Below, in pieces: positions 29,568 through 38,821 of a stretch of 64,000 nt of DNA. Under the pieces are notes generated by a model. The model was not told where the DNA came from. It made no database searches and was given only the letters and a program-made list of their open reading frames with translations. This DNA comes from Tissierellia bacterium (GTDB lineage: Bacteria > Bacillota > Clostridia > Tissierellales > Tissierellaceae). Made by a program: the position numbers and the translations under genes. Positions within the stretch are counted from its first letter, which is position 1; each line of letters starts with the position of its first letter. The stretch is from positions 1 through 64,000 of the forward strand of contig JAAYHU010000137.1 of NCBI GenBank assembly GCA_012735245.1. The letters run 5' to 3'.

Positions 29568-30620
29568 ATGAAACTGAAGATTAAAATAATATTAATAGCA
29601 ATATTTATAGCACTACTCCTTAGTAGCTGTAAAAAGGAAGTAGAGGAAGAACCTGTAATAGTAGAAGAGCCAACAGTTATTGTAGAGGAGGAAGAAGAAA
29701 ATATAGAGGAAGAAATACCTGAAAAAGTTGGTATACCATCACCATTAAGTGGAATATATGTAGAGGAAGAAAGGGTAAATCGCAGACCAGTGGCAGTTAT
29801 GTTCGATAATCATCCTAGGGCTAGGTGGCAATCAGGGCTTAAAGATGCTGAAATAGTCTATGAGTTCTTAGTAGAAGCTCCCTATACAAGATATATGGGT
29901 ATATACTTAATAAATGATCCTCCATCTATAGGACCAATTAGGAGCGCTAGGCCCTATTTTGTAACTACAGTCTTAGAATATGATGCTGTATATGTAAGGG
30001 TAGGGGGCAGCAATCAAGCCATGAAAGATGTGAAGGACTTAAAAATAGCTGATATAGATGGATTAAGTAGTTCAAATAAGGTTTTTTGGAGAAAATCCCA
30101 TAAGAAAATGCCCCATAATCTATACTCCAGTATGGAAGCCATTAGGGCAACTCAAGCAGAAAGAAAATATAGGATGATAGGGGAATTTACACCCTTTAAA
30201 TTCCATGAAGATGAAATAGATATGGAAGGTAGTGTTGCCAATAAGGTTATAATAAATTATAGGAAGGACAATAATACTGAATATATTTATGATAAGGATA
30301 AGAAAGTTTATACAAGATATAAAGATGGGAAATTACATATAGATGAAAGTGATGAAAGTCCTATTATAGCCAAGAACATTATAATTCAAGAAGCAAAAAC
30401 TAGAGTAATAGATAATGAGGGCAGGCTAGATATTCAATTAGTAGGAGAAGGAAATGGAAAATATATAAGCAATGGGAAAGTTATAGATGTGAAATGGGTA
30501 AAAAAATCTAGAGAAGGAAAAACTATATTTTATGATTTAGGAGGAAATGAAATTATACTAAATCCTGGAATCACATGGATTCAAGTGGTAGAGCCAAAAA
30601 CAGAAATAATAATAGAATAA
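29568..30620 (+). CDS. DUF3048-domain lipoprotein (YerB-like)
   Basis: This 350-residue protein has a lipoprotein signal peptide with lipobox LLSSC (Cys at about 21), an acidic Glu/Val-rich spacer (about 24-50) and a DUF3048 domain, shown by RRPVAVMFDNHPRARWQSGL, YEFLVEAPYTRYMGIY and PIGPIRSAR-like text (SIGPIRSARPYF). The C-terminal part carries the WVKKSREGKTIFYD and NPGITWIQVV segments. The role is unknown; it is probably anchored outside the membrane. It is separated from the preceding gene by 11 bases, with GGGGGAG as ribosome site. Confidence 0.85.
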   Translation: MKLKIKIILIAIFIALLLSSCKKEVEEEPVIVEEPTVIVEEEEENIEEEIPEKVGIPSPLSGIYVEEERVNRRPVAVMFDNHPRARWQSGLKDAEIVYEFLVEAPYTRYMGIYLINDPPSIGPIRSARPYFVTTVLEYDAVYVRVGGSNQAMKDVKDLKIADIDGLSSSNKVFWRKSHKKMPHNLYSSMEAIRATQAERKYRMIGEFTPFKFHEDEIDMEGSVANKVIINYRKDNNTEYIYDKDKKVYTRYKDGKLHIDESDESPIIAKNIIIQEAKTRVIDNEGRLDIQLVGEGNGKYISNGKVIDVKWVKKSREGKTIFYDLGGNEIILNPGITWIQVVEPKTEIIIE

Positions 30621-30665
30621 ATTCCTATGTAGTTGAACTTGTAAATTGTAAACAGGGAGGTATTT

Positions 30666-31079
30666 ATGGATAATAGAGATTTAATCAAAAAAGCCTTAGA
30701 AGCCAAGAAAAAGGCCCATGTTCCATATTCAAATTTCCGTGTAGGCGCAGCCTTAATCACAGATGATGGTAAGGTTTTTACCGGCTGCAATATAGAAATT
30801 TCTTCCTATTCTCCTACCATCTGTGCTGAGAGAACTGCCATATTTAAGGCTATTTCTGAGGGTCATAAGAAGATAAAGGCAATAGCAGTAGTTGGAGATA
30901 GTGATTTTACATATCCCTGCGGAGTTTGTAGACAAGTAATTAGAGAGTTTGGGAAGGATGCTACTATAATCGTCGCCAATTCTGAAGATGATTATAGGGA
31001 ACATAAGTTAGAAGATTTATTACCTTATAGTTTTGGCCCAGAAGATTTAGAAAATAGTAGGAGTGAAGAAGATGTATAG
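30666..31079 (+). CDS. cdd: Cytidine deaminase
   Basis: This 137-residue zinc enzyme deaminates cytidine and deoxycytidine for pyrimidine salvage. The active site is intact: CAERTAI contains the zinc cysteine and catalytic glutamate, and PCGVCRQ the two further zinc cysteines. NFRVGAAL and the GCNIEISSYSPT segment bind substrate. GGGAGG precedes the ATG. It overlaps era by eight bases, the common ybeY-dgkA-cdd-era-recO order. Confidence 0.96.
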   Translation: MDNRDLIKKALEAKKKAHVPYSNFRVGAALITDDGKVFTGCNIEISSYSPTICAERTAIFKAISEGHKKIKAIAVVGDSDFTYPCGVCRQVIREFGKDATIIVANSEDDYREHKLEDLLPYSFGPEDLENSRSEEDV

Positions 31080-31959
31080 ATCTGGATTTGTAACTATTGT
31101 AGGCAGACCAAATGTAGGTAAATCAACTTTGCTTAATAGAATAATTGGTGAGAAAATTTCAATTATATCAGATAAGCCTCAAACAACTAGGAATAAAATA
31201 CAAATGGTATATACAGAAGAAAATTGCCAAATCGTATTTCTTGACACACCGGGAATACAAAATCCAAGGAATAAACTTGGAGAATATATGTTAAAGGTGT
31301 CCAAGAGCACCTTAGAGGAAGTAGACATAGTTACTTTTATGGTAGATGATAGTATGGAAATTGGACCTATGGACAATATGATAATCGAGGATTTAAGAAA
31401 AATTTCCACTCCCATTGTATTAGTAATAAATAAGATAGATAAATTAGAAAAGGATGAATTATTACAATTAGTAGATAAGTATAGTAGATTAAATTTATTT
31501 GAAGAAATAATACCCCTATCTGCACTAAACAACGATAATGTCCACAAATATATAGAGGTTTTAAAGAGCAGACTACCAGAGGGGCCCCAATATTTCCCAG
31601 AAGATATGATAACAGATCAGCCTGAAAGGTTTATTATTGCAGAGATAATAAGGGAAAAGGCATTACTTAATTTAGATGAAGAAGTACCTCATGGTATATT
31701 TGTTGAAATCCAGAGTATTAAGAAGAGGGAAGGTAAGGAGATTATAGACGTATTTGCCAATATATATTGTGAAAAGGAATCCCATAAAGGCATTGTTATT
31801 GGGAAAGGAGGTAGTATGTTAAAGGAAATAGGAAAGAGTGCCAGAATAGAAATAGAGGCCCTTTTAGGAAGTCAAGTAAATCTTCAACTGTGGGTAAAAG
31901 TAGAAAAGAACTGGAGAGAAAAGGAAAACAAAGTTAGATATTTTGGTTACAAGTATTAG
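31072..31959 (+). CDS. era: GTPase Era
   Basis: This 295-residue ribosome-assembly GTPase binds 16S rRNA near its 3' end. It has G1 GRPNVGKST, a switch region QTTRNKIQ, G3 DTPG, G4 NKID and, at the C-terminus, a KH RNA-binding domain with GIVIGKGGSMLKEIG. AGGAGTG lies about seven bases before ATG 31072; the in-frame GTG at 31063 falls inside this site. It overlaps the end of cdd and is followed by recO after nine bases. Confidence 0.97.
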   Translation: MYRSGFVTIVGRPNVGKSTLLNRIIGEKISIISDKPQTTRNKIQMVYTEENCQIVFLDTPGIQNPRNKLGEYMLKVSKSTLEEVDIVTFMVDDSMEIGPMDNMIIEDLRKISTPIVLVINKIDKLEKDELLQLVDKYSRLNLFEEIIPLSALNNDNVHKYIEVLKSRLPEGPQYFPEDMITDQPERFIIAEIIREKALLNLDEEVPHGIFVEIQSIKKREGKEIIDVFANIYCEKESHKGIVIGKGGSMLKEIGKSARIEIEALLGSQVNLQLWVKVEKNWREKENKVRYFGYKY

Positions 31960-31968
31960 GAGAGGATT

Positions 31969-32715
31969 ATGTTAAAAACAGAAGGAATAGTTTTAAAGGA
32001 AATGAGATATAAGGATACTAGCAAGATCCTTAGTATCTACACAAAAAAACATGGAAAGATAACGGCCATGGCAAGGGGGGCTTATAGGCCTAAGTCTCAG
32101 ATAATAGCCAATACTCAACCGTTTTCTTATAACGAGTACCAATTATACAAGGGAAAAAATTTCTATTACATTAATCAAGCAGATATTATTGATTCTTTCT
32201 ATTCCATAAGAGAAAAAATAGAAAGGGTCGTTTATGGCCAATATATGCTGGAGTTAATTGAAAAATCCATGGAAGAAGGACAAGAAAATCCAAAAATCTT
32301 TATGCTTTTATTAAAGGGCTTAAAATTATTATCTGGTATGGATAAGGACTTTCTAAAATTTATAACAGCTTATGAGTTAAAATTCATTTCTTTTTTAGGA
32401 TATAGGCCTTTATTGGACAGATGTGTATTATGTGGTAATAAAAATGTTAAAAATATAAGATATAGTCCCAAGGAAGGAGGCATCATCTGTTATAACTGTT
32501 CCAGCTACGACTCTTCTAGTATTTATTTAGATGACAACTTATATAGAGGTATAAATGAATTATTATACATCCCCTTAGACAGGATTCATAAAGTTAAACT
32601 TCCCGATGAAACTATTAAAAAAATCCACTATATAATAGTGCAACATATACTTTATAATATAGATAGAAACAAGCTAAATACTTTGAATTTCATCAAAGCC
32701 TTAGAGTCAACTTAA
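31969..32715 (+). CDS. recO: DNA repair protein RecO
   Basis: This 248-residue protein helps RecR load RecA at single-strand gaps. The N-terminal OB fold starts KTEGIVLKEMRYKDTSKILS, and the C-terminal part has a four-cysteine zinc site, CVLCGN and CYNC. It ends a long operon that begins upstream of yqfC and closes before the glycine T-box promoter. Confidence 0.95.
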   Translation: MLKTEGIVLKEMRYKDTSKILSIYTKKHGKITAMARGAYRPKSQIIANTQPFSYNEYQLYKGKNFYYINQADIIDSFYSIREKIERVVYGQYMLELIEKSMEEGQENPKIFMLLLKGLKLLSGMDKDFLKFITAYELKFISFLGYRPLLDRCVLCGNKNVKNIRYSPKEGGIICYNCSSYDSSSIYLDDNLYRGINELLYIPLDRIHKVKLPDETIKKIHYIIVQHILYNIDRNKLNTLNFIKALEST

Positions 32716-32719
32716 ATAC

Positions 32720-32748
32720 TTGACAATGAAAAACTTTTTTGTTAAATT
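32720..32748 (+). promoter_or_regulatory. Promoter of the glyQS leader
   Basis: TTGACA, 17 bases, TAAATT, five bases after the recO stop codon and about 30 bases before the T-box leader. Confidence 0.75.
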
Positions 32749-32776
32749 ATTATTCGTAGAATTGCACACTGATATA

Positions 32777-32965
32777 CGATGACGAAGAAGTATCAATAGT
32801 GATTGTTTAAGAGAGTCTAGGATGATGGGATCTAGATATAATTACTATTGAGGAAAGGCCCTTCTGAGTATTTTTTTTTAAAGTGAACACCTTTTGTAGG
32901 TGTTAAATAGGGTGGAACCGCGGAAGTTAACCTTTCGTCCCTATGGGGATGAGTAGGTTTTTTTG
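32777..32965 (+). promoter_or_regulatory. Glycine T-box riboswitch controlling glyQS
   Basis: The leader has the T-box core AGGGTGGAACCGCGG at about 32909-32923. This is followed by a terminator, CGTCCC...GGGGATG within AACCT...AGGTT and a T7 run (32929-32965). Stem III is AACACC / GGTGTT at about 32886-32904. Stem I begins with the GAAGAAGTA purine region and holds the AGAGAG element and the CAATAGT / ACTATTG pairing. A GGC at 32857-32859, in GAAAGGCCC, fits the glycine specifier. Uncharged tRNA(Gly) would stabilise the antiterminator and switch on glyQS. Confidence 0.95.
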
Positions 32966-33101
32966 TTATAAACAATAGGAAAATTCTACATATCAATTAT
33001 TACATTTAAGAACTTGCTGCCAATGAATTACAAGAAAAGCTACCTTAATTAATAATCATTAGATAGAAACTTTTTTATTAATTGAAAGAGGAGGTTATTT
33101 T

Positions 33102-33980
33102 ATGTATTTCCAGGATTTAATGTTGAAATTACTGGACTATTGGGGAAACAAAGGTTGCATAATATTAGAACCTTACGATATAGAAAAGGGTGCAGGTACC
33201 ATGAGTCCTTATACTTTTCTTAAAGCCTTGGGACCAGAGCCTTGGAAGGTTGTTTATGTAGAACCTTCAAGAAGGCCTGCAGATGCTAGATATGGGGAAA
33301 ATCCTCATAGGGTTTACCAGCACCATCAGCTACAAGTAATATTAAAACCCTCCCCAGATGATATACAGGATTTGTACCTGGATAGTTTAAAAGCCATTGG
33401 GATAGATCCCTTAAAGCATGATATTAGATTCGTTGAAGACAATTGGGAAGCTCCAACCCTTGGTGCCTGGGGCTTAGGTTGGGAAGTATGGTTAGATGGT
33501 ATGGAAATTACACAATTCACATATTTTCAACAAGTAGGTAGTATAAACTGTGAAATAGAGTCTGCAGAATTAACCTATGGCTTAGAGAGAATTGCCATGT
33601 ACTTACAAGATGTGGACAATATTTTCGATATAAAATGGAATAAAGACATAACATATGGAGACATCTTTAAAAAAGCTGAATATGAGCATTCAGTTTATAG
33701 TTTTGAAAAGGCAGATATAGACACATTAAAAGGCTTATTTAATACCTATGAAGAGGAAGTTAAAAAGATCTTAGATGATGGCCTTGTATTACCAAGCTAT
33801 GACTATGTTCTAAAATGTTCCCATACCTTTAATATCTTAGATGCCAGAGGAGCAGTATCTGTATCAGAGAGAACAAACTATATAGGACGGGTTAGACAAT
33901 TAGCCAGATTAGTTGCAGCTAAGTATTTAGAACAAAGAGAAGAAATGGATTATCCTCTATTGAAAAGGGAGGGTCAATAA
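33102..33980 (+). CDS. glyQ: Glycyl-tRNA synthetase alpha subunit
   Basis: This 292-residue catalytic subunit of the bacterial alpha2beta2 enzyme has the class II core segments [19 protein letters not shown] (in part), [30 protein letters not shown] and [19 protein letters not shown]. It charges tRNA(Gly) with GlyS. AGAGGAGG precedes the ATG. It is expressed from the T-box leader and overlaps glyS by one base. Confidence 0.98.
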   Translation: MYFQDLMLKLLDYWGNKGCIILEPYDIEKGAGTMSPYTFLKALGPEPWKVVYVEPSRRPADARYGENPHRVYQHHQLQVILKPSPDDIQDLYLDSLKAIGIDPLKHDIRFVEDNWEAPTLGAWGLGWEVWLDGMEITQFTYFQQVGSINCEIESAELTYGLERIAMYLQDVDNIFDIKWNKDITYGDIFKKAEYEHSVYSFEKADIDTLKGLFNTYEEEVKKILDDGLVLPSYDYVLKCSHTFNILDARGAVSVSERTNYIGRVRQLARLVAAKYLEQREEMDYPLLKREGQ

Positions 33981-36058
33981 TGAGTAAGAAATATTTGCTA
34001 GAGATAGGAGTAGAAGAATTACCTGCAAGATTTATAGGTGATGCCCTAGATCAATTAAAAGAGAATACCATGAACATATTGGCTGAGGAAAGAATAAAAT
34101 ATGAAAAGGTAAGTGCTTATTCTACGCCAAGAAGATTGACTATGATAATAGAAGGTCTAGATGAAAGACAAGAGGACATGGAGGAAATAGTTAAAGGGCC
34201 AGCAAAAAAAATCGCCTTTGATGAAGAAGAAAAACCAACTAAGGCCTTGCTAGGATTTATGAGAGGCCAAGGCATTGATATTTCTTCAATTTATGTAGAT
34301 GAGCATAATGGTGTAGATTATGTTTTTGCAAGAAAAACAAAGAAGGGAAAAACCATAGAGGAAATACTAAGTGAAAATATGCCTAAGGTAATTAGGGGCA
34401 TTAATTTCCCTAAATCTATGAAATGGGGGGGAAAAAACCTAAGGTTCGCAAGGCCCATTAGGTGGATAGTATCCTTGCTAGATGATAAAGTAATACCTTT
34501 TGATTTGGAAGGCATTCAAGTTTCTAATATAACTAAGGGACATAGGTTCTTAGGCAGTAACCATATTGTCGTAGAAAAAGTAGATGATTATGTTGAAATT
34601 CTAAGGGAAAACTTTGTCATAGTGGACCAAGAGGAAAGAAAAGAGATAATCAAATATGGTTCTGAAAAACTGGCAAAAGAAAGAGGAGGAAATATCCAAA
34701 AGGATGAAAAGCTTTTAGATGAGGTTACAAACATAGTTGAATATCCAACTCCAATTATCGGTAGAATAAAAGAGGAATACCTATCCTTACCTCCTGATGT
34801 CGTCATAACTCCAATGAAGGAACATTTAAGATTTTTCCCTGTTTTCGATGATAAAAATAGGTTGCTTCCATATTTCATCACTGTGAGAAATGGAAACAAA
34901 GACTTTATAGAAACGGTAATAAAAGGGAACGAAAAGGTTCTAGGAGCAAGGTTAGAAGACGCTAAATTTTTCTATTTGGAAGATATAGAAAAACCCTTAG
35001 AATCATATGTAGAAGAACTTCATAAAATAGTCTTCCAAGAAAAACTAGGCACAATGTATGATAAAACTAAAAGGATACAAAAACTAGCTATGAAAATTGG
35101 AGAATATTTAGAAGTAGGAGAGGAAACAGAAAGGAACATAGAAAGAGCAGGATATTTATCTAAGGCAGATTTAACGACCAAGATGGTAACAGAGTTTACA
35201 GAACTACAGGGTAAAATGGGTATGGAATATGCTCGCCATTCAGGAGAAAATGAGATTGTAAGCTTGGCTATCTTTGAACAATATTTACCTAGATTTTCTG
35301 GTGATGATTTACCAACAACTACTGCTGGATCAGTTCTAAGCATTGCTGATAAAATGGACTCAATTGCTGGGCTATTCGCCATAGGTATACATCCTACTGG
35401 TTCACAGGACCCCTTTGGCCTAAGAAGGCAAGCCCTAGGGGTAATAAATATAATAATAGATAAGAAGCTAAATATATCTATTAAAGAACTTATAGAAACA
35501 GCCCTTTATATCTATGTAGAGGTAAATGGCTTAGCCTTTGATTATGACAAGGTAAAAGAAGAAATTGAGGAATTTTTCAGAGGTAGAATCAGAAGTATGT
35601 TCATCGATATGGGTATTAGATATGATATAGTAGATGCAGTCTTAGCTTCAAATATCGATGACATTTACGATATGAAGATTAGGGCAAATAAGCTTTATGA
35701 ATGGCTGAAAAAAGAAGGTTTAACTGAAATATTAACTGCTTTTAATAGGGTTGCTAATTTGGCAGAGAAAGCAGTTTCTGATGAAGTACAAAGGGATTTG
35801 CTAAGTGAAGACGAGTTTGACCTATTTGAGGCTTTCAATAACATAGAAGAAAAGATAGACAATTTCATTAGTAAAAAAGAATATGACAAAGCTTTAGATA
35901 ATTTAGTAACTCTAAAGGATCCTATTGACAATTTCTTTGATAAGGTTATGGTAATGGTAGAGGATGAAAAAATAAGAAATAATAGATTGGGATTGCTTAG
36001 AAAGATCTACAATATGATGATTAGAATTTGTGATTTGTCAAAGATTGTAAATAAATAG
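33980..36058 (+). CDS. glyS: Glycyl-tRNA synthetase beta subunit
   Basis: This 692-residue subunit recognises tRNA. Typical parts are LLEIGVEELPARFIGDAL at the start, the STPRRLTM segment, SMKWGGKNLRFARPIRWIVS, ARLEDAKFFYLEDI and an HD-like and anticodon-binding region towards the C-terminus (ATG-proximal numbering about 430-680), including RHSGENEIVSLAIFEQYLPR. It starts at the overlapping TAATG of glyQ. Confidence 0.98.
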   Translation: MSKKYLLEIGVEELPARFIGDALDQLKENTMNILAEERIKYEKVSAYSTPRRLTMIIEGLDERQEDMEEIVKGPAKKIAFDEEEKPTKALLGFMRGQGIDISSIYVDEHNGVDYVFARKTKKGKTIEEILSENMPKVIRGINFPKSMKWGGKNLRFARPIRWIVSLLDDKVIPFDLEGIQVSNITKGHRFLGSNHIVVEKVDDYVEILRENFVIVDQEERKEIIKYGSEKLAKERGGNIQKDEKLLDEVTNIVEYPTPIIGRIKEEYLSLPPDVVITPMKEHLRFFPVFDDKNRLLPYFITVRNGNKDFIETVIKGNEKVLGARLEDAKFFYLEDIEKPLESYVEELHKIVFQEKLGTMYDKTKRIQKLAMKIGEYLEVGEETERNIERAGYLSKADLTTKMVTEFTELQGKMGMEYARHSGENEIVSLAIFEQYLPRFSGDDLPTTTAGSVLSIADKMDSIAGLFAIGIHPTGSQDPFGLRRQALGVINIIIDKKLNISIKELIETALYIYVEVNGLAFDYDKVKEEIEEFFRGRIRSMFIDMGIRYDIVDAVLASNIDDIYDMKIRANKLYEWLKKEGLTEILTAFNRVANLAEKAVSDEVQRDLLSEDEFDLFEAFNNIEEKIDNFISKKEYDKALDNLVTLKDPIDNFFDKVMVMVEDEKIRNNRLGLLRKIYNMMIRICDLSKIVNK

Positions 36059-36103
36059 ATACTACTTAAATTATCAAAGCCTAAATGTTAGGGGGAGTTT
36101 ACT

Positions 36104-36730
36104 ATTCAATTAAATGAGAGACAAGAAAAGATTATAGAAATAGTCAAAAAGAATCAACCCATTACATCAGAGGCTATAGCAAATAAGTTAAACCTAACTA
36201 GGGCAACTTTACGACCAGATTTAGCTATTTTAACTATGGCAGGCATCCTAGATGCTAGACCAAAGGTTGGATATTTTTATACAGGCAAAACTAAACTTTC
36301 ATTTATATCAGAAAAAATCAGAAATATAAAAGTATCTGAAGTTAAATCTGTTCCCGTCGTTGTAGATGAATCTACTAGTATCTATGATTCCATTGTTTTA
36401 ATGTTTTTAGAAGATGTAGGTTCTATCTTTGTTACAAACAATGGATTTTTGTCAGGAGTAGTATCGAGGAAGGATTTCATTAAATCTGCCCTAGGAGGTG
36501 TAGATTTAAATAAAATGCCAATTGGGATGATAATGACTAGAATGCCAAATGTTGTCTACATCAAAGACGATGACGATGTTTTAGAGGCTGCAATTAAGTT
36601 AATTGACCATGAAATAGATAGCCTGCCTGTTGTAGAAGAAGACGATGAAGGAAAGGGCTATAAGGTAATTGGCAGAGTTACTAAGACAACTATTACTAGA
36701 TTATTTGTAGAACTAGGAAGAGATGAATAA
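36104..36730 (+). CDS. ccpN: CcpN-type repressor with HTH and two CBS domains, probable ATT start
   Basis: In Bacillus this repressor controls gluconeogenic genes and binds nucleotides through its CBS domains. The whole protein would be 208 residues: an N-terminal helix-turn-helix (about 1-65) with ITSEAIANKLNLTRATLRPD and AILTMAGILDARPKVGYFYTG (each quoted in part), then two CBS repeats (SVPVVVDEST, PNVVYIKDDDDV). The coding frame is closed at 36089. Between there and the ATG at 36236, inside the conserved domain, there is no ATG, GTG, TTG or CTG. The only well-placed start is ATT 36104, six bases after GGGGGAG. It precedes ppsR, its usual Bacillus partner. Confidence 0.85.
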   Translation: MQLNERQEKIIEIVKKNQPITSEAIANKLNLTRATLRPDLAILTMAGILDARPKVGYFYTGKTKLSFISEKIRNIKVSEVKSVPVVVDESTSIYDSIVLMFLEDVGSIFVTNNGFLSGVVSRKDFIKSALGGVDLNKMPIGMIMTRMPNVVYIKDDDDVLEAAIKLIDHEIDSLPVVEEDDEGKGYKVIGRVTKTTITRLFVELGRDE

Positions 36731-36743
36731 AGGGGGGAAATGG

Positions 36744-37571
36744 ATGAAAAACTCTTTAACTGTATATGTACTATCAGACTCTATAGGTGAAACTGGAGAA
36801 TTATTGGCCCGTGCTGCTTTAAGTCAATTTAATTCAGTCAAGTATCATGTTAGGAGATTTCCTTTTATTACTGAGGAAGAACAAATAATAGAAGTGTTTA
36901 ATGAGGCTAGAAAAGAGCCCAGTGTAATTATTTTCACCATTGTAATAGAGAGATTGAAGAAATTTATAGAAGATTTAGGCAGGGAATACAATATTCCTAC
37001 TGTAGACTTAATGACACCAGCCTTAGATGCCATGTCTTCAGTATTACAGTTTCAACCTAAAAGAGAGTCTGGGTTAATTAGAAAATTAGACGAGAATTAT
37101 TTTAGGAAAGTAGAAGCAGTAGAATTTGCAGTTAAATACGATGATGGGAAGGACCCGAGAGGAATAATGAAATCAAATATAGTACTAGTTGGTATTTCTA
37201 GAACCTCAAAGACACCCCTGAGCATGTATTTAGCACATAAGAATTATAAAGTAGCCAATGTACCCTTAGTCCCTGAAGTACCACCTCCAAAGGAATTGTT
37301 TCAAAAGGACAGTCGCAGGGTAATAGGTTTAGTGGCAAATCCTATTAAGCTGAATGAGATTAGGCAGGAAAGATTGAAATCCTTAGGTTTAGACAATAAC
37401 GCTAATTATGCCAATATAGATAGAATTAATATGGAGCTGGAATACTCCAAAGAAATTATGAAAAAAATTGGATGCTTAGTAATAGATGTATCCCATAAGG
37501 CAATAGAGGAAACTGCAGGGATAATTATAGACCATTTAAAGGAAAACTTCGGAGACAAGGTCTTCGATTAG
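36744..37571 (+). CDS. ppsR: PPDK/PEP synthase regulatory protein (kinase/phosphorylase)
   Basis: This 275-residue DUF299 protein switches pyruvate phosphate dikinase or PEP synthase off by ADP-dependent phosphorylation and on by phosphate-dependent dephosphorylation. Key segments are VLSDSIGETGE at the N-terminus, the P-loop-like GISRTSKTPLSMYLA at about 150-165 and NVPLVPEVPPPKELF. GGGGGG is the ribosome site before ATG 36744; an in-frame ATG at 36723 lies within ccpN. The ccpN-ppsR neighbourhood supports a joint role in gluconeogenic control. Confidence 0.92.
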   Translation: MKNSLTVYVLSDSIGETGELLARAALSQFNSVKYHVRRFPFITEEEQIIEVFNEARKEPSVIIFTIVIERLKKFIEDLGREYNIPTVDLMTPALDAMSSVLQFQPKRESGLIRKLDENYFRKVEAVEFAVKYDDGKDPRGIMKSNIVLVGISRTSKTPLSMYLAHKNYKVANVPLVPEVPPPKELFQKDSRRVIGLVANPIKLNEIRQERLKSLGLDNNANYANIDRINMELEYSKEIMKKIGCLVIDVSHKAIEETAGIIIDHLKENFGDKVFD

Positions 37572-37597
37572 AAGTGTTAATTTAGCACTTCTTTTTC
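37570..37597 (+). terminator. Terminator after ppsR
   Basis: The stem AGAAGTG / CACTTCT with a loop and a CTTTTTC tail, starting at the ppsR stop codon. Confidence 0.8.
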
Positions 37598-37716
37598 TTT
37601 TGTAATTGAAAAAAATATTCAACAAAAAGAAGGATTAATAAAACTTATGTTGTATATATATAATATAGGCAAAAGTATTAGTTATACTTTATACCTAATT
37701 GAAAAGGGGTAAATAT

Positions 37717-38733
37717 ATGAATATGAGATTGAGGATAGAAGAGATAGAAAAAAAACTTTTATCTCCATTTGCGGCTTTAAGCCAAAACTCAAAGGGAAGA
37801 AGGTTTCCTGAGGAAAAATGCAGTGTTAGAACTGATTTTCAAAGAGATAGGGATAGGATAATCCATTCCAAATCATTTCGTAGACTAAAACATAAAACTC
37901 AGGTTTTCATAGCCCCAGAAGGGGACCATTATAGGACAAGACTTACCCATACCCTGGAAGTGGCTCAAATAGGTAGGACTTTAGCAAGGGCCCTTAGGTT
38001 AAATGAAGACTTAGTAGAGGCTATTGCCCTAGGCCATGACTTGGGACATACCCCATTTGGCCACACGGGTGAAAGGGTATTAAACTATTTAAATCCCAAA
38101 GGCTTTAAGCATAATGAGCAATCCATAAGGATAGTAGATTTTTTGGAACAAAAGGATGATAAAAGGGGATTAAATTTGACCTATGAGGTTAGGGATGGCA
38201 TAAGAAACCATACAGGTAGTACTAAACCTCAAACTTTAGAGGGACAAGTTGTTAGATTGGCAGATAGGATTGCATATATTAACCATGATATAGATGATGC
38301 CATTAGGGCTGGAGTCATAAAAAAAGAAGATCTACCTAAGGAAGCCATTGAAATCTTAGGTAATAGCCATGGAGAAAGAATAAATAATATGATTTTTGAT
38401 ATAATTAACAATAGTATGGAAAAAAATACTATTGCCATGAGCCAGGAAGTAGGCAATGCAACCAATACATTGAGAGATTTTATGTTTGAAAACGTTTATC
38501 TCAGCAAAAAAGCAAAATCAGAAGAAGAAAAGACAGAATATATAATTGAGCAATTATACAATTATTATTTAAAAAATAATAATGCCTTACCAAAGGAACA
38601 TCTGGAAATCTATAAAGATATGGATACTACCATAGAAGATATAATATGCGATTACCTTGCAGGGACTACCGATAGATTCATAATAAACCTATATTATAAT
38701 ATTTTTATTCCAAAACCATGGCAAAAATATTAA
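37717..38733 (+). CDS. HD-superfamily deoxynucleoside triphosphohydrolase (Dgt-like)
   Basis: This 338-residue protein resembles bacterial dGTPases that cleave dNTPs to nucleoside and tripolyphosphate. The N-terminal SVRTDFQRDRDRIIHSKSFRR (in part) and RLKHKTQVF are followed by the HD motif in HTLEVAQIGRTLARAL, ALGHDLGHTPFGHTGE and then IRNHTGS and DRIAYINHD. AAAGGGG precedes ATG 37717. It lies just upstream of dnaG, its usual place in Clostridia, probably matching nucleotide pools to replication. Confidence 0.93.
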   Translation: MNMRLRIEEIEKKLLSPFAALSQNSKGRRFPEEKCSVRTDFQRDRDRIIHSKSFRRLKHKTQVFIAPEGDHYRTRLTHTLEVAQIGRTLARALRLNEDLVEAIALGHDLGHTPFGHTGERVLNYLNPKGFKHNEQSIRIVDFLEQKDDKRGLNLTYEVRDGIRNHTGSTKPQTLEGQVVRLADRIAYINHDIDDAIRAGVIKKEDLPKEAIEILGNSHGERINNMIFDIINNSMEKNTIAMSQEVGNATNTLRDFMFENVYLSKKAKSEEEKTEYIIEQLYNYYLKNNNALPKEHLEIYKDMDTTIEDIICDYLAGTTDRFIINLYYNIFIPKPWQKY

Positions 38734-38821
38734 AAAAAAGAAGGATTTTTATAAGTTTTGTCGAATATATATCATAGTGACAGTTAAGATAGGCATGGTG
38801 AGTGAGATACAGGGTGATTAT

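Noticed and set aside
36236..36730. ccpN starting at ATG 36236
   Set aside because: This start would remove the conserved helix-turn-helix that is plainly encoded upstream in the same frame.
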